The notes under the pieces were generated by a model. That model had not been told where the DNA came from. It did not search any database and saw nothing but the letters and a program-made list of their open reading frames with translations. The position numbers were made by a program, and so were the translations under genes. DNA of 64,000 bases from Candidatus Nitrosopelagicus sp. Its GTDB lineage: Archaea > Thermoproteota > Nitrososphaeria > Nitrososphaerales > Nitrosopumilaceae. This document shows, one piece after another, positions 52,301-62,064 of the stretch. Positions within the stretch are counted from its first letter, which is position 1. Each line of letters begins with the position of its first letter. The stretch spans positions 23,485 to 87,484 of the forward strand of contig JAOMCX010000004.1 in assembly GCA_028345195.1 (NCBI GenBank). Direction: 5' to 3'.

Positions 52301-52548
52301 CATCCTGCATTAAAAATGACTTTGTTACCTGCTAAAACATTGTACCTATACCATAGATCTTTGAACACTCTGCCTCTCAAATGACCTGCATGTGGAATTC
52401 CATTCATCGTTGGAGGTCCCTCGATAAACATTATTTCATTTTTCTTACTCTCATCTTCTTGAATTAATTTTGAAATATTTTTATCTTTCAAATCATCTTG
52501 TACATTTTTCTCAATTTGTTTAATATCAAAATTCTCTACAAGTTCCAT
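49348..52548 (-). CDS. ileS: Isoleucyl-tRNA synthetase
   Basis: 1066 residues. The HIGH motif is MNGIPHAGHLRG, the KMSKS motif is NKMSKSKGN, and CP1 editing residues lie in VIWTTMPFTLVTDAMVGVNP (reading LIVWTTMPFTLVTDAM). Zinc-binding cysteines are in CPSCQTS, CWRCNHG and CDECGN, and CKECDA. Ligates isoleucine to tRNA-Ile and edits valine. Archaeal/eukaryal-type length. Stands alone; 72 bp from the divergent purD. Confidence 0.97.
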   Translation of the reverse strand: MELVENFDIKQIEKNVQDDLKDKNISKLIQEDESKKNEIMFIEGPPTMNGIPHAGHLRGRVFKDLWYRYNVLAGNKVIFNAGWDTQGLPVELQAEKELGIENGKSDIRSTEDIEKLVAECKNIVKKYHTKWVEVDKLIGMSFNQDKAYWTYKDEFIEKEWQLMKKAHENGIMTEGFRVVAYCPSCQTSLSHSEVNQGYDMVKDPSLYYKVKLAQEDKFLIVWTTMPFTLVTDAMVGVNPKEEYVEVRVENETWVVGKTRLEEFMTEVKIEDYKIERTFLGTEMEGKKYIHPLLDEIPKLAEIAKQDNYHVTVAENFVDVNAGSGLVHLSPANGEEDNNIAMKRGVTIFCPIDDEVKFTEDAGKYAGLFVRDADEKLVQAVKDRNALVRIGKIKHKYPLCWRCNHGLVWLARREYFYMLDKLGDKAIKAAEDVEYFFDQPKNRFLEIIKEKHPWCISRERFWGCPIPIWKCDECGNMERLFSRKEIIESAIELPDGENFELHRPWIDKIKIKCKECDAIMQREEFVLDTWHNSGSAPIASLDESTYKEKIPAPFFTEGIDQTRGWAYTLLIENVIYNNASVSPYKSFLFQGHVLDENGNKMSKSKGNVLEAKELLEKYPVDLVRFYFMWKASPIEPLNFSTKELMSRPYQVISTLYHLHTFYKQNSEYDKFNLEESTIEWAKKKELLTPPDVWLLSKLQRMIERTTEMNDSCRFHESAKAIEDFLINSLSQIYIPIIKSELWDEDDSKKDRRFTIYAILAKTLKTINILIHPFAPFTSQYLYRTIFPGKENILLESWPKVDSSLIDEKVETSFDLLKETVSVTSAARMKGKLKRRWPLNQALICLNKGEKQVLESLSELVKSQMNIQNYEIFEIDNSEGIEQYLELKQNGLPVVPKIELERSAIGPKAKQDMGKLLKIFAETDPELIINELKDNEKYTFQIGDNSVVLDKQDFIVDFEVNEKYQFAKRQNLIVVISLERDNEMMAKGLIKDLARRIQTLRKEKGFNPTDILEKASILDLDQESLDLIKDKTEDIAFLVRVKNVDFEESCKNYKDDDIDGLKIRIAVE

Positions 52549-52619
52549 CTAACGTTTGAAAAGGTATTTCCTATAAAATCTCTTTGAGGAATATATACTG
52601 GAATCCCGTTGAATAATTA

Positions 52620-53882
52620 TTGATTAATGTCTTAGTTGTAGGTGCAGGAGGACGTGAACACGCATTGTCATGGAAATTATCTTCTTCTGATAAAATTGAT
52701 CAAGTATATACTGCGCCTGGAAATGGAGGTACTTCTCAAAACATTGAACTATCTGTTAATGATATTGAAGGGTTGGCTAAATTTGCTCAAGAGAAAAATT
52801 GTTTTACTGTTGTTGGACCTGAAGATCCACTTGCTGCAGGCATTGTAGATGCATTTATTGAAAAAGGACTTCCGGTATTTGGACCAACCCAAAATGCTGC
52901 ACAGTTAGAATCAAGTAAAATTTGGGCAAAAGAATTCATGAAGAGAAATTCTATACCTACCGCTGATTTTCAAATATTTGATGATGCACAAAGCGCAAAA
53001 GATTTTGTTAAATCATATGAAAAACCTGTTGTAATAAAAGCAGATGGTCTTGCTGCAGGAAAAGGTGTAATTGTTTGTCATAATAAAGATGAAGCAAATG
53101 ATGCAATAGATACAATCTTGACAAAAAAATCATTTGGAGATGCAGGATCAAAAATAATTATTGAAGAAAGAATTGACGGCATAGAGGCATCTTACATTGC
53201 TCTATGTGATGGTAAAATAGGAATTCCTATGGCTACAAGTCAAGATCATAAACGAATTTTTGATAATGACGAAGGTCCAAACACTGGAGGCATGGGTGCT
53301 TATTCTCCTACGCCTATAATTGATGAAAAACTTGCATCTGAAATCCAGGAAAAAATAATTAATAAAACAATTAATGCAATGCATCAAGAAGGAATTGATT
53401 TCAAAGGATTTCTTTATGCTGGAATAATGATAAAAGATGGCATACCGTATGTTCTTGAATACAATGTTCGAATGGGTGATCCTGAATGTCAGCCAATTCT
53501 AATGCGTCTTGATTCTGATTTGTATGATTATCTACGTGCTTCATCTGAAGGAAAATTAAACGAGTTACCTGAAATATCTTGGAAAAATGATTATTCTGTA
53601 TGTGTCGTATTGGCATCTGATGGATATCCTAAATCATATCCTACAGGTGATGTGATTTCTGGATTTAATGATATTCCATCAAATTCATTTGTATTTCATG
53701 CTGGAACAAAAAAACAAGATGATAAAATAATTTCTAATGGTGGTCGTGTCTTAGGAGTTACCGCATTAGGTTCTACATTACAAAATGCAATTGATAATGC
53801 ATATGATGCATGTAAAAAAATACAATGGAATAACAAGTATCAAAGAAACGATATAGGAAAAAAAGGACTTTCTAGTTTATGA
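52620..53882 (+). CDS. purD: Phosphoribosylamine-glycine ligase
   Basis: 420 residues from a TTG start, about 25 nt after a TATA-like gaatatatac (52588-52597), a clear leaderless layout. ATP-grasp enzyme: VLVVGAGGREHALSWKLS, KADGLAAGKGVIVCHN, GPNTGGMGAYSPTP and EYNVRMGDPECQPIL. Second step of purine biosynthesis. Its last 6 bases overlap the stop of the 5-formyl-THF cyclo-ligase on the other strand. Confidence 0.96.
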   Translation: MINVLVVGAGGREHALSWKLSSSDKIDQVYTAPGNGGTSQNIELSVNDIEGLAKFAQEKNCFTVVGPEDPLAAGIVDAFIEKGLPVFGPTQNAAQLESSKIWAKEFMKRNSIPTADFQIFDDAQSAKDFVKSYEKPVVIKADGLAAGKGVIVCHNKDEANDAIDTILTKKSFGDAGSKIIIEERIDGIEASYIALCDGKIGIPMATSQDHKRIFDNDEGPNTGGMGAYSPTPIIDEKLASEIQEKIINKTINAMHQEGIDFKGFLYAGIMIKDGIPYVLEYNVRMGDPECQPILMRLDSDLYDYLRASSEGKLNELPEISWKNDYSVCVVLASDGYPKSYPTGDVISGFNDIPSNSFVFHAGTKKQDDKIISNGGRVLGVTALGSTLQNAIDNAYDACKKIQWNNKYQRNDIGKKGLSSL

Positions 53883-54437
53883 TGTTTTTATAACATCTCT
53901 TTCTGTAATTATCCAATCCATTCTGATATCTTCATCTGTAACTGGAACTGACTTGACAATTTGTTTTGAATATGAAAGTGCAATCTTAATTGCATCGTTT
54001 CCTTCAAGATATTTATCATAAAATCCTTGTCCATACCCAATTCTATTTCCTTCCCCATCCAATCCTACACACGGAACTAAAATTACATCATGTTTTTCTT
54101 GAATTGGTGCATTATCTTTTGGTTCTGGTATGTCAAATTCACCTTTATCTAATTTTGATAAATCATCAATTATTCTAAATGATATGGTGTTACTTGATAT
54201 TCTAGGCAACGAAACACTCTTCTTTTCGTCTAATAACTGAGTGATTAATTTGATAGTTTGTACCTCACTTCCTATTGAATAATAACAAGCAATGGATTTT
54301 GCTTCTGAGATTACTTTAGTTTTCATTAATTTTGATAAAATTTTCTCACTATGAATTTCCATCAAATCAAATGATGTTGAATCTCTTTTTTCTAAAAGAT
54401 GCTTACGTAAAGCAGCTTTTTCAGGATTTAATGTCAA
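53877..54437 (-). CDS. 5-formyltetrahydrofolate cyclo-ligase family protein
   Basis: 186 residues. Family motifs: RKHLLEKRDSTSFDLMEIHS, VQTIKLITQLLDEKKSVSLP, and the substrate/ATP loop VILVPCVGLDGEGNRIGYGQ, GFYDKYL. Converts 5-formyl-THF to 5,10-methenyl-THF with ATP; a thiamine- or other-substrate paralogue is possible. Starts inside folD (17-nt overlap), so translated with it; together they interconvert one-carbon folates used by PurN. Confidence 0.88.
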   Translation of the reverse strand: MTLNPEKAALRKHLLEKRDSTSFDLMEIHSEKILSKLMKTKVISEAKSIACYYSIGSEVQTIKLITQLLDEKKSVSLPRISSNTISFRIIDDLSKLDKGEFDIPEPKDNAPIQEKHDVILVPCVGLDGEGNRIGYGQGFYDKYLEGNDAIKIALSYSKQIVKSVPVTDEDIRMDWIITERDVIKTS

Positions 54438-55305
54438 TTCCCTTTGATATTGCAGCTGCTGTAACAGTATTTTTCAAAAGCATGGCAACCGTCATGGGTC
54501 CCACACCTCCTGGAACTGGTGATGCAAATGAAGTCTTTTCAATAATTTCTGAATAATCTGCATCCCCTGATAATTTTCCTTCGTGTCTGGTAGTTGCAAC
54601 ATCAATTACTACTGCACCATCATTTATCATATCTGGTGTAAGCTTGAAAATTTCTCTATTCCCGACTCCTGTTATTATTATATCTGAATCTAAACAAATT
54701 TTCTTTAGATCTTTAGTTTTTGAATGACATGTAGTTACAGTTGCATTATTTTGCAATAATAGATGATACAGTGGTTTTCCTACCAAATTACTTCTATTGA
54801 TTATCACTACATTTTTTCCTTCTAGTTCAATATTGTAATATTTACACATCTCAATTATACCTGAAGGTGTACACGCAACTAACATTGCTTTTCCAATTGA
54901 TAAGAGTCCGACATTTGGTGGTGTTAAACCGTCAACATCTTTTTCGGGTAAAATCTGTGTTGTTGTATTAAACTCACTGAGATGTGATGGAAGTGGTAGT
55001 TGTACTAAAATACCGTGAACTGTTTCATCCTCATTTAATTTCTCAATTAATTGATTCAATTCTTCTTGTGTGATATCTGCAGATGGTGTATGATCCTTTG
55101 TTAATATTCCAACTTCCTCGCATGCTTTGTGTTTATTTCTTACATAAGTTGCAGAAGCCGTATTTTCACCTACAAGTACCGTTGCAAGACATGGTGAAAC
55201 TCCTTTTGATTTTAAATCATTTACAATTTCTGTAACTTTTATTTTGATGCTCTTTGCAACCTCAATTCCGTCAATTTTAACTCCTGTCAATGTTGCTAAA
55301 TTCAC
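54421..55305 (-). CDS. folD: Bifunctional methylenetetrahydrofolate dehydrogenase/cyclohydrolase
   Basis: 294 residues. FolD signatures: CLATVLVGENTASATYVRNK (with the catalytic Lys in VRNKHKAC), GILVQLPLPSHLSEF, LPEKDVDGLTPPNVG, and the NADP loop IINRSNLVGKPLYHLLLQ, then PVPGGVGPMTVAML. Supplies formyl-THF precursors for purine synthesis. First gene of a folD/cyclo-ligase pair; the spacer to the divergent monooxygenase gene is 70 bp. Confidence 0.96.
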   Translation of the reverse strand: MNLATLTGVKIDGIEVAKSIKIKVTEIVNDLKSKGVSPCLATVLVGENTASATYVRNKHKACEEVGILTKDHTPSADITQEELNQLIEKLNEDETVHGILVQLPLPSHLSEFNTTTQILPEKDVDGLTPPNVGLLSIGKAMLVACTPSGIIEMCKYYNIELEGKNVVIINRSNLVGKPLYHLLLQNNATVTTCHSKTKDLKKICLDSDIIITGVGNREIFKLTPDMINDGAVVIDVATTRHEGKLSGDADYSEIIEKTSFASPVPGGVGPMTVAMLLKNTVTAAAISKGIDIKS

Positions 55306-55375
55306 AAAGCGAGTAATAAATCCTTGATTATAAAATCACAGAAAAGAAATTATTGGGTAAACAAAACGTAATGGT

Positions 55376-55660
55376 ATGTTCGTTGCAATTGTTGATATTG
55401 TTCTTAAAGATGAGAAAAAAGATGAATTTAAGACCTGGATCACCGAATCAAATAAGGCTCTATCAAAGTTTGATGGTTTTGTCTCAAGAAGATTACTTGA
55501 AGCACAAGATGGCGGAAACAGAATTATGGTTGAATTCAATGATATGGAGTCTTTTAAAAAAATGCATTCAAGTCCAGAGCATGGAAAATTTGCTAGTGAA
55601 ATAGGACAATTTATGGCTCAACCTCCACAGCGTAATTTCTTCCAAGTAGTTGCTGAATAA
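55376..55660 (+). CDS. Antibiotic biosynthesis monooxygenase (ABM) domain protein
   Basis: 94 residues of a dimeric alpha/beta ABM barrel: FVAIVDIVLKDEKKDEFKTW, KFDGFVSRRLLEAQDGGNRI, MVEFNDMESFKKMHSSPEHG. Such proteins oxidise quinones or degrade haem, or simply bind ligands; the role here is unknown. Co-transcribed with the cupin gene (one base between stop and ATG). Confidence 0.82.
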   Translation: MFVAIVDIVLKDEKKDEFKTWITESNKALSKFDGFVSRRLLEAQDGGNRIMVEFNDMESFKKMHSSPEHGKFASEIGQFMAQPPQRNFFQVVAE

Positions 55661-55661
55661 A

Positions 55662-55982
55662 ATGAAATTTGAGTATAACACCGCTGAATACATTAAAAAA
55701 ATAAACAGTGGAAATTCATATTTCAATACATTTCTTGATAAAAATACTCTTGCTGCAGGAATCTTAGTTTTGAAACCTGGTGAAGAAGATACTCAACTCC
55801 CACATGAATCTGATGAAATGTATTATGTTTTAGATGGTGATGGATTTCTCAAAATAAAAAATAAAAAATATGAATTAAAACAAGGAAAAGCATTCTTCGT
55901 ACCAAAAGATACTGAACATTATTTTTTTGGAAATAAGAAAAAATTAACTGTATTGTATTTTTTTGGTGGTCCAGATTCTTAA
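55662..55982 (+). CDS. Small cupin domain protein
   Basis: 106 residues from ATG 55662. Cupin motif 1 is LPHESDEMYYVLDGDGFLKI and motif 2 is GKAFFVPKDTEHYFF; the expected histidine and glutamate metal ligands (H, E and H) are present, the second histidine of motif 1 being absent or shifted. A mononuclear metal or ligand-binding protein of unknown substrate. Its stop overlaps that of purN by 4 nt (ttaa, 55979-55982). Confidence 0.82.
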   Translation: MKFEYNTAEYIKKINSGNSYFNTFLDKNTLAAGILVLKPGEEDTQLPHESDEMYYVLDGDGFLKIKNKKYELKQGKAFFVPKDTEHYFFGNKKKLTVLYFFGGPDS

Positions 55983-56599
55983 CTTGAAATTCTAACTCTT
56001 CTTCCTTTGATTGATAGTTTCTTTTTTGCAAAAAGTTCTACTGCTTTTGGATAAATTTCATGTTCTTTTATAAGAATTTTTTTTGTCAATGTCTTTTCCG
56101 TATCTTTATTTCCAATCTTAACAATCTCTTGTATTATTATTGGACCTGTATCAACACCTTCATCTACAAAATGTACTGTACATCCTGAATATTTTGCGCC
56201 AAATTCCATTGCTTGTTTTTGTGCATCTAATCCTGGAAATGCAGGAAGGAGTGCAGGATGAATGTTTAAAATTTTATTTTTATATTCCTTAATGAAGTGT
56301 GGACTAATAATTCTCATAAATCCTGCCAAGCAAACTAATCCATTTGTAGGCGTCACTTTATATTTTCTTAATGTTGCGATAATTTCTTTATCAAATTGCA
56401 ATCTTCTTCCTTTGTATTTAGAACTGTCAATTACTGCTGTTTGAACTCCCATCTTCTTTGCAATTGCTAATCCTTTTGCATTTGATTTGTTTGAAATAAC
56501 TACTGCTGGGTTTATTGGAATTTTTTGCTTTTTAATTGCTTTAAGAATTGATTCCATATTGCTACCTCTTCCTGAAATCAAAATTCCTAGATTTTTCAA
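55979..56599 (-). CDS. purN: Phosphoribosylglycinamide formyltransferase
   Basis: 206 residues. Motifs: LGILISGRGSNMESILKAIK (glycine-rich), the folate-binding VCLAGFMRIIS, NIHPALLPAFPGL (catalytic N and H) and VHFVDEGVDTGPIII (catalytic D). Third step of purine synthesis, using 10-formyl-THF. Sits near purD and folD but on the opposite strand to purD, so the pathway is clustered without one operon. Confidence 0.95.
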   Translation of the reverse strand: MKNLGILISGRGSNMESILKAIKKQKIPINPAVVISNKSNAKGLAIAKKMGVQTAVIDSSKYKGRRLQFDKEIIATLRKYKVTPTNGLVCLAGFMRIISPHFIKEYKNKILNIHPALLPAFPGLDAQKQAMEFGAKYSGCTVHFVDEGVDTGPIIIQEIVKIGNKDTEKTLTKKILIKEHEIYPKAVELFAKKKLSIKGRRVRISS

Positions 56600-56692
56600 T
56601 ATCTGATTTTATCCATGGAATAAATTAAACGCTGTGTTAGTTAACATTCGATCAAACTTGTAATTTATAATCAAAAAGGTATGATGTGATAT

Positions 56693-57670
56693 ATGAGAAA
56701 TGTTAGACTAACAAAAAATGGAATTGAGTGTCCTAACTCGAACTCAACTGTGTACCTGGATCCCAAAAAAATTAAAAATGAAGGGATACATTTTGTCTCA
56801 CACGCTCACATAGACCACCTTCCAAATGGCGGTGATGGAACTATTCTTTCATCTATTGAAACCAATAAAATCGCTGAATTACGAGGATTCAGGCTCAAAA
56901 ATTCTACTGACACCATTGATAATTTTACCCTTGTAGATAGCGGTCATATTTTTGGTTCAAAGGGATTACTTTTCGATGATATATTTTACACTGGAGATAT
57001 TTCAACTCGTGACCGCGGATTTCTAAAAGGTGCAAAAGTTCCAAAATGTAAAACTTTAATCACTGAATGTACTTTCGGTTTACCTGAATTTGTTTTACCT
57101 TCCGTAACTGAAATTGTTAAACAAGTAAATGAAATAATTGCTAACTTGTATTCTAAAGGAAAACCTGTTATTCTTTTAGGATATGAATTAGGAAAGGCAC
57201 AAACACTTTCTCAGTTATTCGGTGACTGGGATCCAATCTACTATCATGATTCAGTAAAAAAAATGAATGATTTACATCGTTTAATGGGTGTTCCATTAAA
57301 AGATTCTATAGGTCATACTCAAGCTGAATCAGAAGGATTGTTAAATAAAAAACCCTGGGTTATGGTCGCTCCGATGATGAGTGCAAAAAATAATTTTATT
57401 AAAGATATGAAATTAAAATATGATGCAATAACGATTGGTTTTAGTGGATGGGCGAATTCCAAAAAATTTGGTTTTTCAAGAGGAACTGATTATTCTATTC
57501 CATTAAGTGATCATTGTGATTATAATGAATTAATTGAACTTGTGAAAAAATCTGGCGCTGAGAAAATTTATACTATACATGGATTTGTTGATGAATTTGC
57601 TATGGATTTAAACAAACTTGGATTTTCTGCACAACCTTTACGTGAATCCTCTCTAGATAATTTTTGTTAG
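56693..57670 (+). CDS. Metallo-beta-lactamase-fold nuclease (exonuclease, RNA-processing type)
   Basis: 325 residues. The metal motif HAHIDHLPNGG (HxHxDH), the later VDSGHIFGSKG and FYTGDISTRDRGF, and C-terminal SDHCDYNELIELV match the archaeal mRNA 3'-end-processing-factor-like exonucleases. The small size (no long beta-CASP insertion) separates it from archaeal CPSF homologues. It may degrade RNA or single-stranded DNA. Convergent to uvrC, sharing 4 bases of the stops (ttag at 57667-57670). Confidence 0.8.
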   Translation: MRNVRLTKNGIECPNSNSTVYLDPKKIKNEGIHFVSHAHIDHLPNGGDGTILSSIETNKIAELRGFRLKNSTDTIDNFTLVDSGHIFGSKGLLFDDIFYTGDISTRDRGFLKGAKVPKCKTLITECTFGLPEFVLPSVTEIVKQVNEIIANLYSKGKPVILLGYELGKAQTLSQLFGDWDPIYYHDSVKKMNDLHRLMGVPLKDSIGHTQAESEGLLNKKPWVMVAPMMSAKNNFIKDMKLKYDAITIGFSGWANSKKFGFSRGTDYSIPLSDHCDYNELIELVKKSGAEKIYTIHGFVDEFAMDLNKLGFSAQPLRESSLDNFC

Positions 57671-59248
57671 TCAAACTTTCTTAAACTTCTATTATATGCA
57701 ACCCCAAATCTATGTGTCTCATCTCTGGCATGTTGTAAAATTTTTATCGAATCTTTACTTTTTGGTATGACTATGGATCTTGTTTTCTTTGGGACGAAAA
57801 TTTCTTCATTTTCTTTTGCAAGTGATATGCATGGAATTTCTACATCTACCTCCTTTAGAGCTGACATTGCAGCACTTAGCTGACCTTTTCCACCATCTAT
57901 TAAAATTAAATCTGGAAATTCACTCTTTTCTTTTTTCAGTCGAGAGTACCTTCTTCCTACAATTTCGTTAATCATTGCAAAATCATCTCTACCTGTAATT
58001 GTTTTAATTTTGAATTTTCTATATCCTGATTTATCTGGTTTTGCATCCACAAATCTTGCCATAGAACCAACCGCGTATTCATCCCCGTGATTAGATATGT
58101 CAAAGCATTCTATTATGCGTGGAATTGTAGGTAGTTTGAGAATTTCTCTTAATTCTACTAATCCTGGGTCTGCATTTTTATTTTGTATTAGTTTGATATT
58201 TCGAAGTATCAATTCTATCATTTCTTTTCGTTTTCCTTTATTTCCAAGTATAATTTTTACCGGAAATCCAGCTCTATCTGTTAGTGCTTTTGCAAGTGAT
58301 TCTTTTTCATCAATTTCTTCACTTGTGACAATCGTTTTTGGAATTTGGTGTGTTGTATAATATTGGTATAAGAAATTTGTAAAATTATTATCTCCGATTA
58401 AATCAAATGAAAATTTTTCACTGTCTCTAATCACTCCATGTGTTTGTCTGAATGTCATTACAATTGCATCTTGTTTTCCAAACTTTATACCAAAATATTC
58501 TTCATCTGATTTCTTTGCATCTTCCATTTTCTTTCCTGAATCAATACTACCTAGTCTCTGAAGTGTATCTCTAATTTCTATATCTCTCTCAAATTGTTCT
58601 GAACTTGATGCATCTTCCATTTGTTTTTGTAATTTTTTAGTAAATTCTTTCATCTGTTGTTTACTTTTCAAAATTGATTCTAAATCTGAAATATTTTTAT
58701 CATATTCTTTTGCAGCTGATTTAAATTCACACGGACCATCACAATTTCCTATGTGATATTCTAAACATACTTTTTTTGGTAATGTTTTACAAATTCTTAC
58801 TTTGAATGATTTACGTAATGATCCTATGGTTAATAATTTTGAACTTCCTTTGGTAAATGGACCAAAAATTTTTCCTTTTCCTAAAAAATCCCCATTACGT
58901 GTACGTCTAGCAACTAATAATCTTGGAAATTTCTCATCTGTAACTCGAAGATATGTATACCTTTGTTGATCTTTTAATTCAATGTTGTATGTTGGTCTAT
59001 ACCTCTTAATCATATTAGATTCAAGCAAAAATGCTTCACTTTCATTATCTGTTAACACAAATTCAATATCTGCAATCTTTGAAACCAATTTTTGTGTTTT
59101 ATAATTTTGATTTTTTAAAAAATATGATTTAACTCGATTCTTCAAGTTTTTTTGCTTTTCCAATATAGATTATCTCGCCTTTGGAATCTTTCATCAAATA
59201 AATTCCTGGTTCTTTAGGTATGGTGACTTTTGAAATGTCAAATATCAT
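57667..59248 (-). CDS. uvrC: Excinuclease subunit UvrC, reading frame interrupted by a one-base insertion
   Basis: Translating from ATG 59248, which overlaps the uvrA stop as ATGA, gives the normal GIY-YIG start: [31 protein letters not shown]. At an A7 tract (T7 on plus, 59147-59153) the frame runs into KLEE-SS and is lost; skipping one A restores [16 protein letters not shown] and the remaining ~490 residues (the frame found from TTG 59163). The rest is intact: UVR motif, [20 protein letters not shown] cysteines, RNase H-like nuclease ([29 protein letters not shown]). UvrC makes both incisions in nucleotide excision repair. Either a base error, transcript slippage, or a real disruption. Confidence 0.88.
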
Positions 59249-62064
59249 TTCTTTATCACTTTTTTGAGATACTTTCCTGTATAACTTTTTGAAAATTTAG
59301 ATACCTCCTTTGGTGTGCCTGTTATCACGACATTTCCTCCTTCATCTCCTCCTTCAGGACCTAGATCTATTATCCAGTCTGAATTTTTTATAACATCCAT
59401 GTTATGCTCAATTACAATTACTGTATTTCCTACGTTCACCAATCTGTTCAAAACATCTAGTAATTTCTGAACATCTGCAAAATGTAATCCTGTAGTTGGC
59501 TCGTCTAGTATGTAGAGTGTTTTACCGGTTCCTCTTTTTGACAACTCTGATGCAAGCTTTACTCGTTGTGCCTCTCCTCCTGATAATGTGGTTGATGATT
59601 GTCCAAGTTTTATGTATCCTAATCCCACATCTACAACTGTTTCTAATTTTTTCTTGATTGTTGGTATATTTTCGAAAAATTCTAACGCTTCTTCTACTGT
59701 CATTTGTAAAATATCTGCAATATTCTTTCCCTTGTACATAACTCCTAAAGTTTCAGAATTGTATCTTTTTCCATTACATTCATCACATTTCACATAAACA
59801 TCTGACAAAAACTGCATTTCAATTTTTTTTACTCCATCTCCTTCACATGCAAAGCATCGTCCTACTGCAACATTAAATGAAAACTGACCTGGTGTATAAC
59901 CTCGTTCTTTTGATAATGCTGTGTTTGAAAATAGTTCTCTGATTGGAGTAAATGCTCCAATGTATGTTGCAGGATTTGATCTAGGTGTTCTTCCAATTGG
60001 GGATTGATCAATTGAAATTATCTTATCAATGTTCTCTACTCCTGCTACGTCTTTATGTTTTCCTGGCAGTCCTGAGGTTTTATAGAAATAAGATGAAAGT
60101 GTTTTAAGAAGTATGTCATTGATTAATGTAGATTTTCCAGAACCTGAAACACCTGTAACTGAAATTAAATACCCTAATGGAAATTCTACATCTATGTTTT
60201 TCAGATTATTTTCTTGTGCTCCTTTAACTACAATCTTTCCTTTCTGTTCTCTAATTTTTTCATCAATTTTGATCAAATCGTGATCTTTTAGATAATCTCC
60301 TGTTACTGATTTATGATTATTGAGAATTTGTTTTAATGTTCCTTCAAAGACTACACTTCCACCATGCACTCCTGCACCTGGTCCTAAATCCACAATCCAG
60401 TCTGAATTTCTGATAATTTCTTCATCATGTTCTACTACTATGACTGTATTTCCTAAATCTCTTAATTTTGATAATGTTTTGATCAATCTTGCATTATCTC
60501 TTTGATGCAAACCTATGGTTGGTTCATCTAGTACATACAGAACACCTGTTAAGTTAGAACCAATTTGTGTTGCAAGTCTAATTCTTTGAGATTCGCCTCC
60601 TGAAAGAGTAGCACTAGATCTATTCAAAGAGAGATAGTTTAGGCCAACATTTCTTAAAAATTCAAGTCTCTCTTTGATTTCTTTTAAAATATCTCTTGCA
60701 ATGAATTGCTCTGTTTCATTTAATTCTAATTTATTAAAAAATTCATACGATGAATCTATTGAAAGATCACAAACCTCCATAATGTTTTTTGAATTAACTT
60801 TTACCGCAAGTGCTTCTGGTTTTAGCTTTTTCCCGTGACATGTCAAACATGGTGTATCTCTCATGAATTGTTTTAGCCATTCTCTTTTTGCTTCGGAATC
60901 TGTTTCCATAAATTTACGTTGGAGATTATTCAAAACTCCTTCAAATGCATCGGTATATTCCCAAAATGAATCACTATTTTTAGATTCATATGAAAATTTC
61001 ATTAAATCTTCTGAACCGTGTAATATTATTTTGATCTGTTTTGATTTTATTTGATTTATTGGAGTCATCAGATTGAATCCATATTTCTTCCCTACTGCAC
61101 GTAATTCTTGACGTCTAAATGATGAAAATCTACCACTCCATGGAACAATTGCTCCATCTAGAATTGATTTTGTTTTATCAGGTATCACTAAATCTGCATC
61201 AAATTCCATTTTAACTCCTAGTCCATTACATTGATTACACATTCCAAATGGTGAATTAAAAGAAAATGTACGTGGTTCTAACTCTCCAACTGTAATTCCA
61301 CAATGTGGACATGCATTATTTTGTGAAAAAATCTTTTCATCTTTTTCTGATGCTACTAGAACTGAACCTTTTGCATCTTTCAATGCTGTTTGAATTGCCT
61401 CAAAGATTCTACTCTTATCTGATTTTGAGGCTACAATTCTATCTACGATGATTTCTATATTATGCCATTTTTGTCTATCCAGTTTTGGAAATTCATCTTC
61501 AAGTATTATCGTTTCTCCATTTACTCTTGCTCTTGAATATCCATCCTTTTTCATTTGTTCAAATAATTTTTCATAAGTTCCTTTTTTTCTTTGAACTAAC
61601 GGTGCTAACACAAGAATCTTCTTTTGTCCAAAATCTTTTATGACTGAATCTGTAATTGATTCAATTGATTGTGAAGATATTTTTCTTCCACAATTTGTAC
61701 AATGTGGAATTCCAATTCTAGCAAATAACAATCTCAAATAATCATAAATTTCTGTTGTTGTCCCAACTGTGGAACGTGGATTTTTGCTAGTTGTTTTTTG
61801 TTGAATGGATATTGCAGGAGAAAGTCCATCTATTGAATCAACATCTGGCTTATCCATCATTTCTAAGAATTGTCTTGCGTATGATGATAGTGATTCTACA
61901 TAACGTCTCTGCCCTTCAGCATAAATTGTATCGAATGCAAGTGTTGATTTTCCTGAACCTGATAGTCCGCTAATCACAATAATTTTATTTTTTGGTATAT
62001 TCACATTGATATTTTTTAAATTATGGTGACGTGCACCTTTAACTCTTAATTCATTCTGATTCAT
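59245..62064 (-). CDS. uvrA: Excinuclease subunit UvrA
   Basis: About 939 residues from ATG 62064, with AAAGGAG at about 11 nt upstream acting as a possible ribosome binding site; a longer frame from TTG 62085 exists. Two ABC modules: Walker [15 protein letters not shown] and [14 protein letters not shown], signatures [12 protein letters not shown] and [12 protein letters not shown], and zinc modules CTNCGRK, CPHCGI with [14 protein letters not shown] with CDECNG. UvrA recognises bulky lesions with UvrB. Overlaps uvrB by 14 nt; second gene of uvrBAC. Confidence 0.96.
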   Translation of the reverse strand: MNQNELRVKGARHHNLKNINVNIPKNKIIVISGLSGSGKSTLAFDTIYAEGQRRYVESLSSYARQFLEMMDKPDVDSIDGLSPAISIQQKTTSKNPRSTVGTTTEIYDYLRLLFARIGIPHCTNCGRKISSQSIESITDSVIKDFGQKKILVLAPLVQRKKGTYEKLFEQMKKDGYSRARVNGETIILEDEFPKLDRQKWHNIEIIVDRIVASKSDKSRIFEAIQTALKDAKGSVLVASEKDEKIFSQNNACPHCGITVGELEPRTFSFNSPFGMCNQCNGLGVKMEFDADLVIPDKTKSILDGAIVPWSGRFSSFRRQELRAVGKKYGFNLMTPINQIKSKQIKIILHGSEDLMKFSYESKNSDSFWEYTDAFEGVLNNLQRKFMETDSEAKREWLKQFMRDTPCLTCHGKKLKPEALAVKVNSKNIMEVCDLSIDSSYEFFNKLELNETEQFIARDILKEIKERLEFLRNVGLNYLSLNRSSATLSGGESQRIRLATQIGSNLTGVLYVLDEPTIGLHQRDNARLIKTLSKLRDLGNTVIVVEHDEEIIRNSDWIVDLGPGAGVHGGSVVFEGTLKQILNNHKSVTGDYLKDHDLIKIDEKIREQKGKIVVKGAQENNLKNIDVEFPLGYLISVTGVSGSGKSTLINDILLKTLSSYFYKTSGLPGKHKDVAGVENIDKIISIDQSPIGRTPRSNPATYIGAFTPIRELFSNTALSKERGYTPGQFSFNVAVGRCFACEGDGVKKIEMQFLSDVYVKCDECNGKRYNSETLGVMYKGKNIADILQMTVEEALEFFENIPTIKKKLETVVDVGLGYIKLGQSSTTLSGGEAQRVKLASELSKRGTGKTLYILDEPTTGLHFADVQKLLDVLNRLVNVGNTVIVIEHNMDVIKNSDWIIDLGPEGGDEGGNVVITGTPKEVSKFSKSYTGKYLKKVIKK

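Noticed and set aside
52642..52848. 68-residue frame inside purD
   Set aside because: Off-frame shadow of purD.
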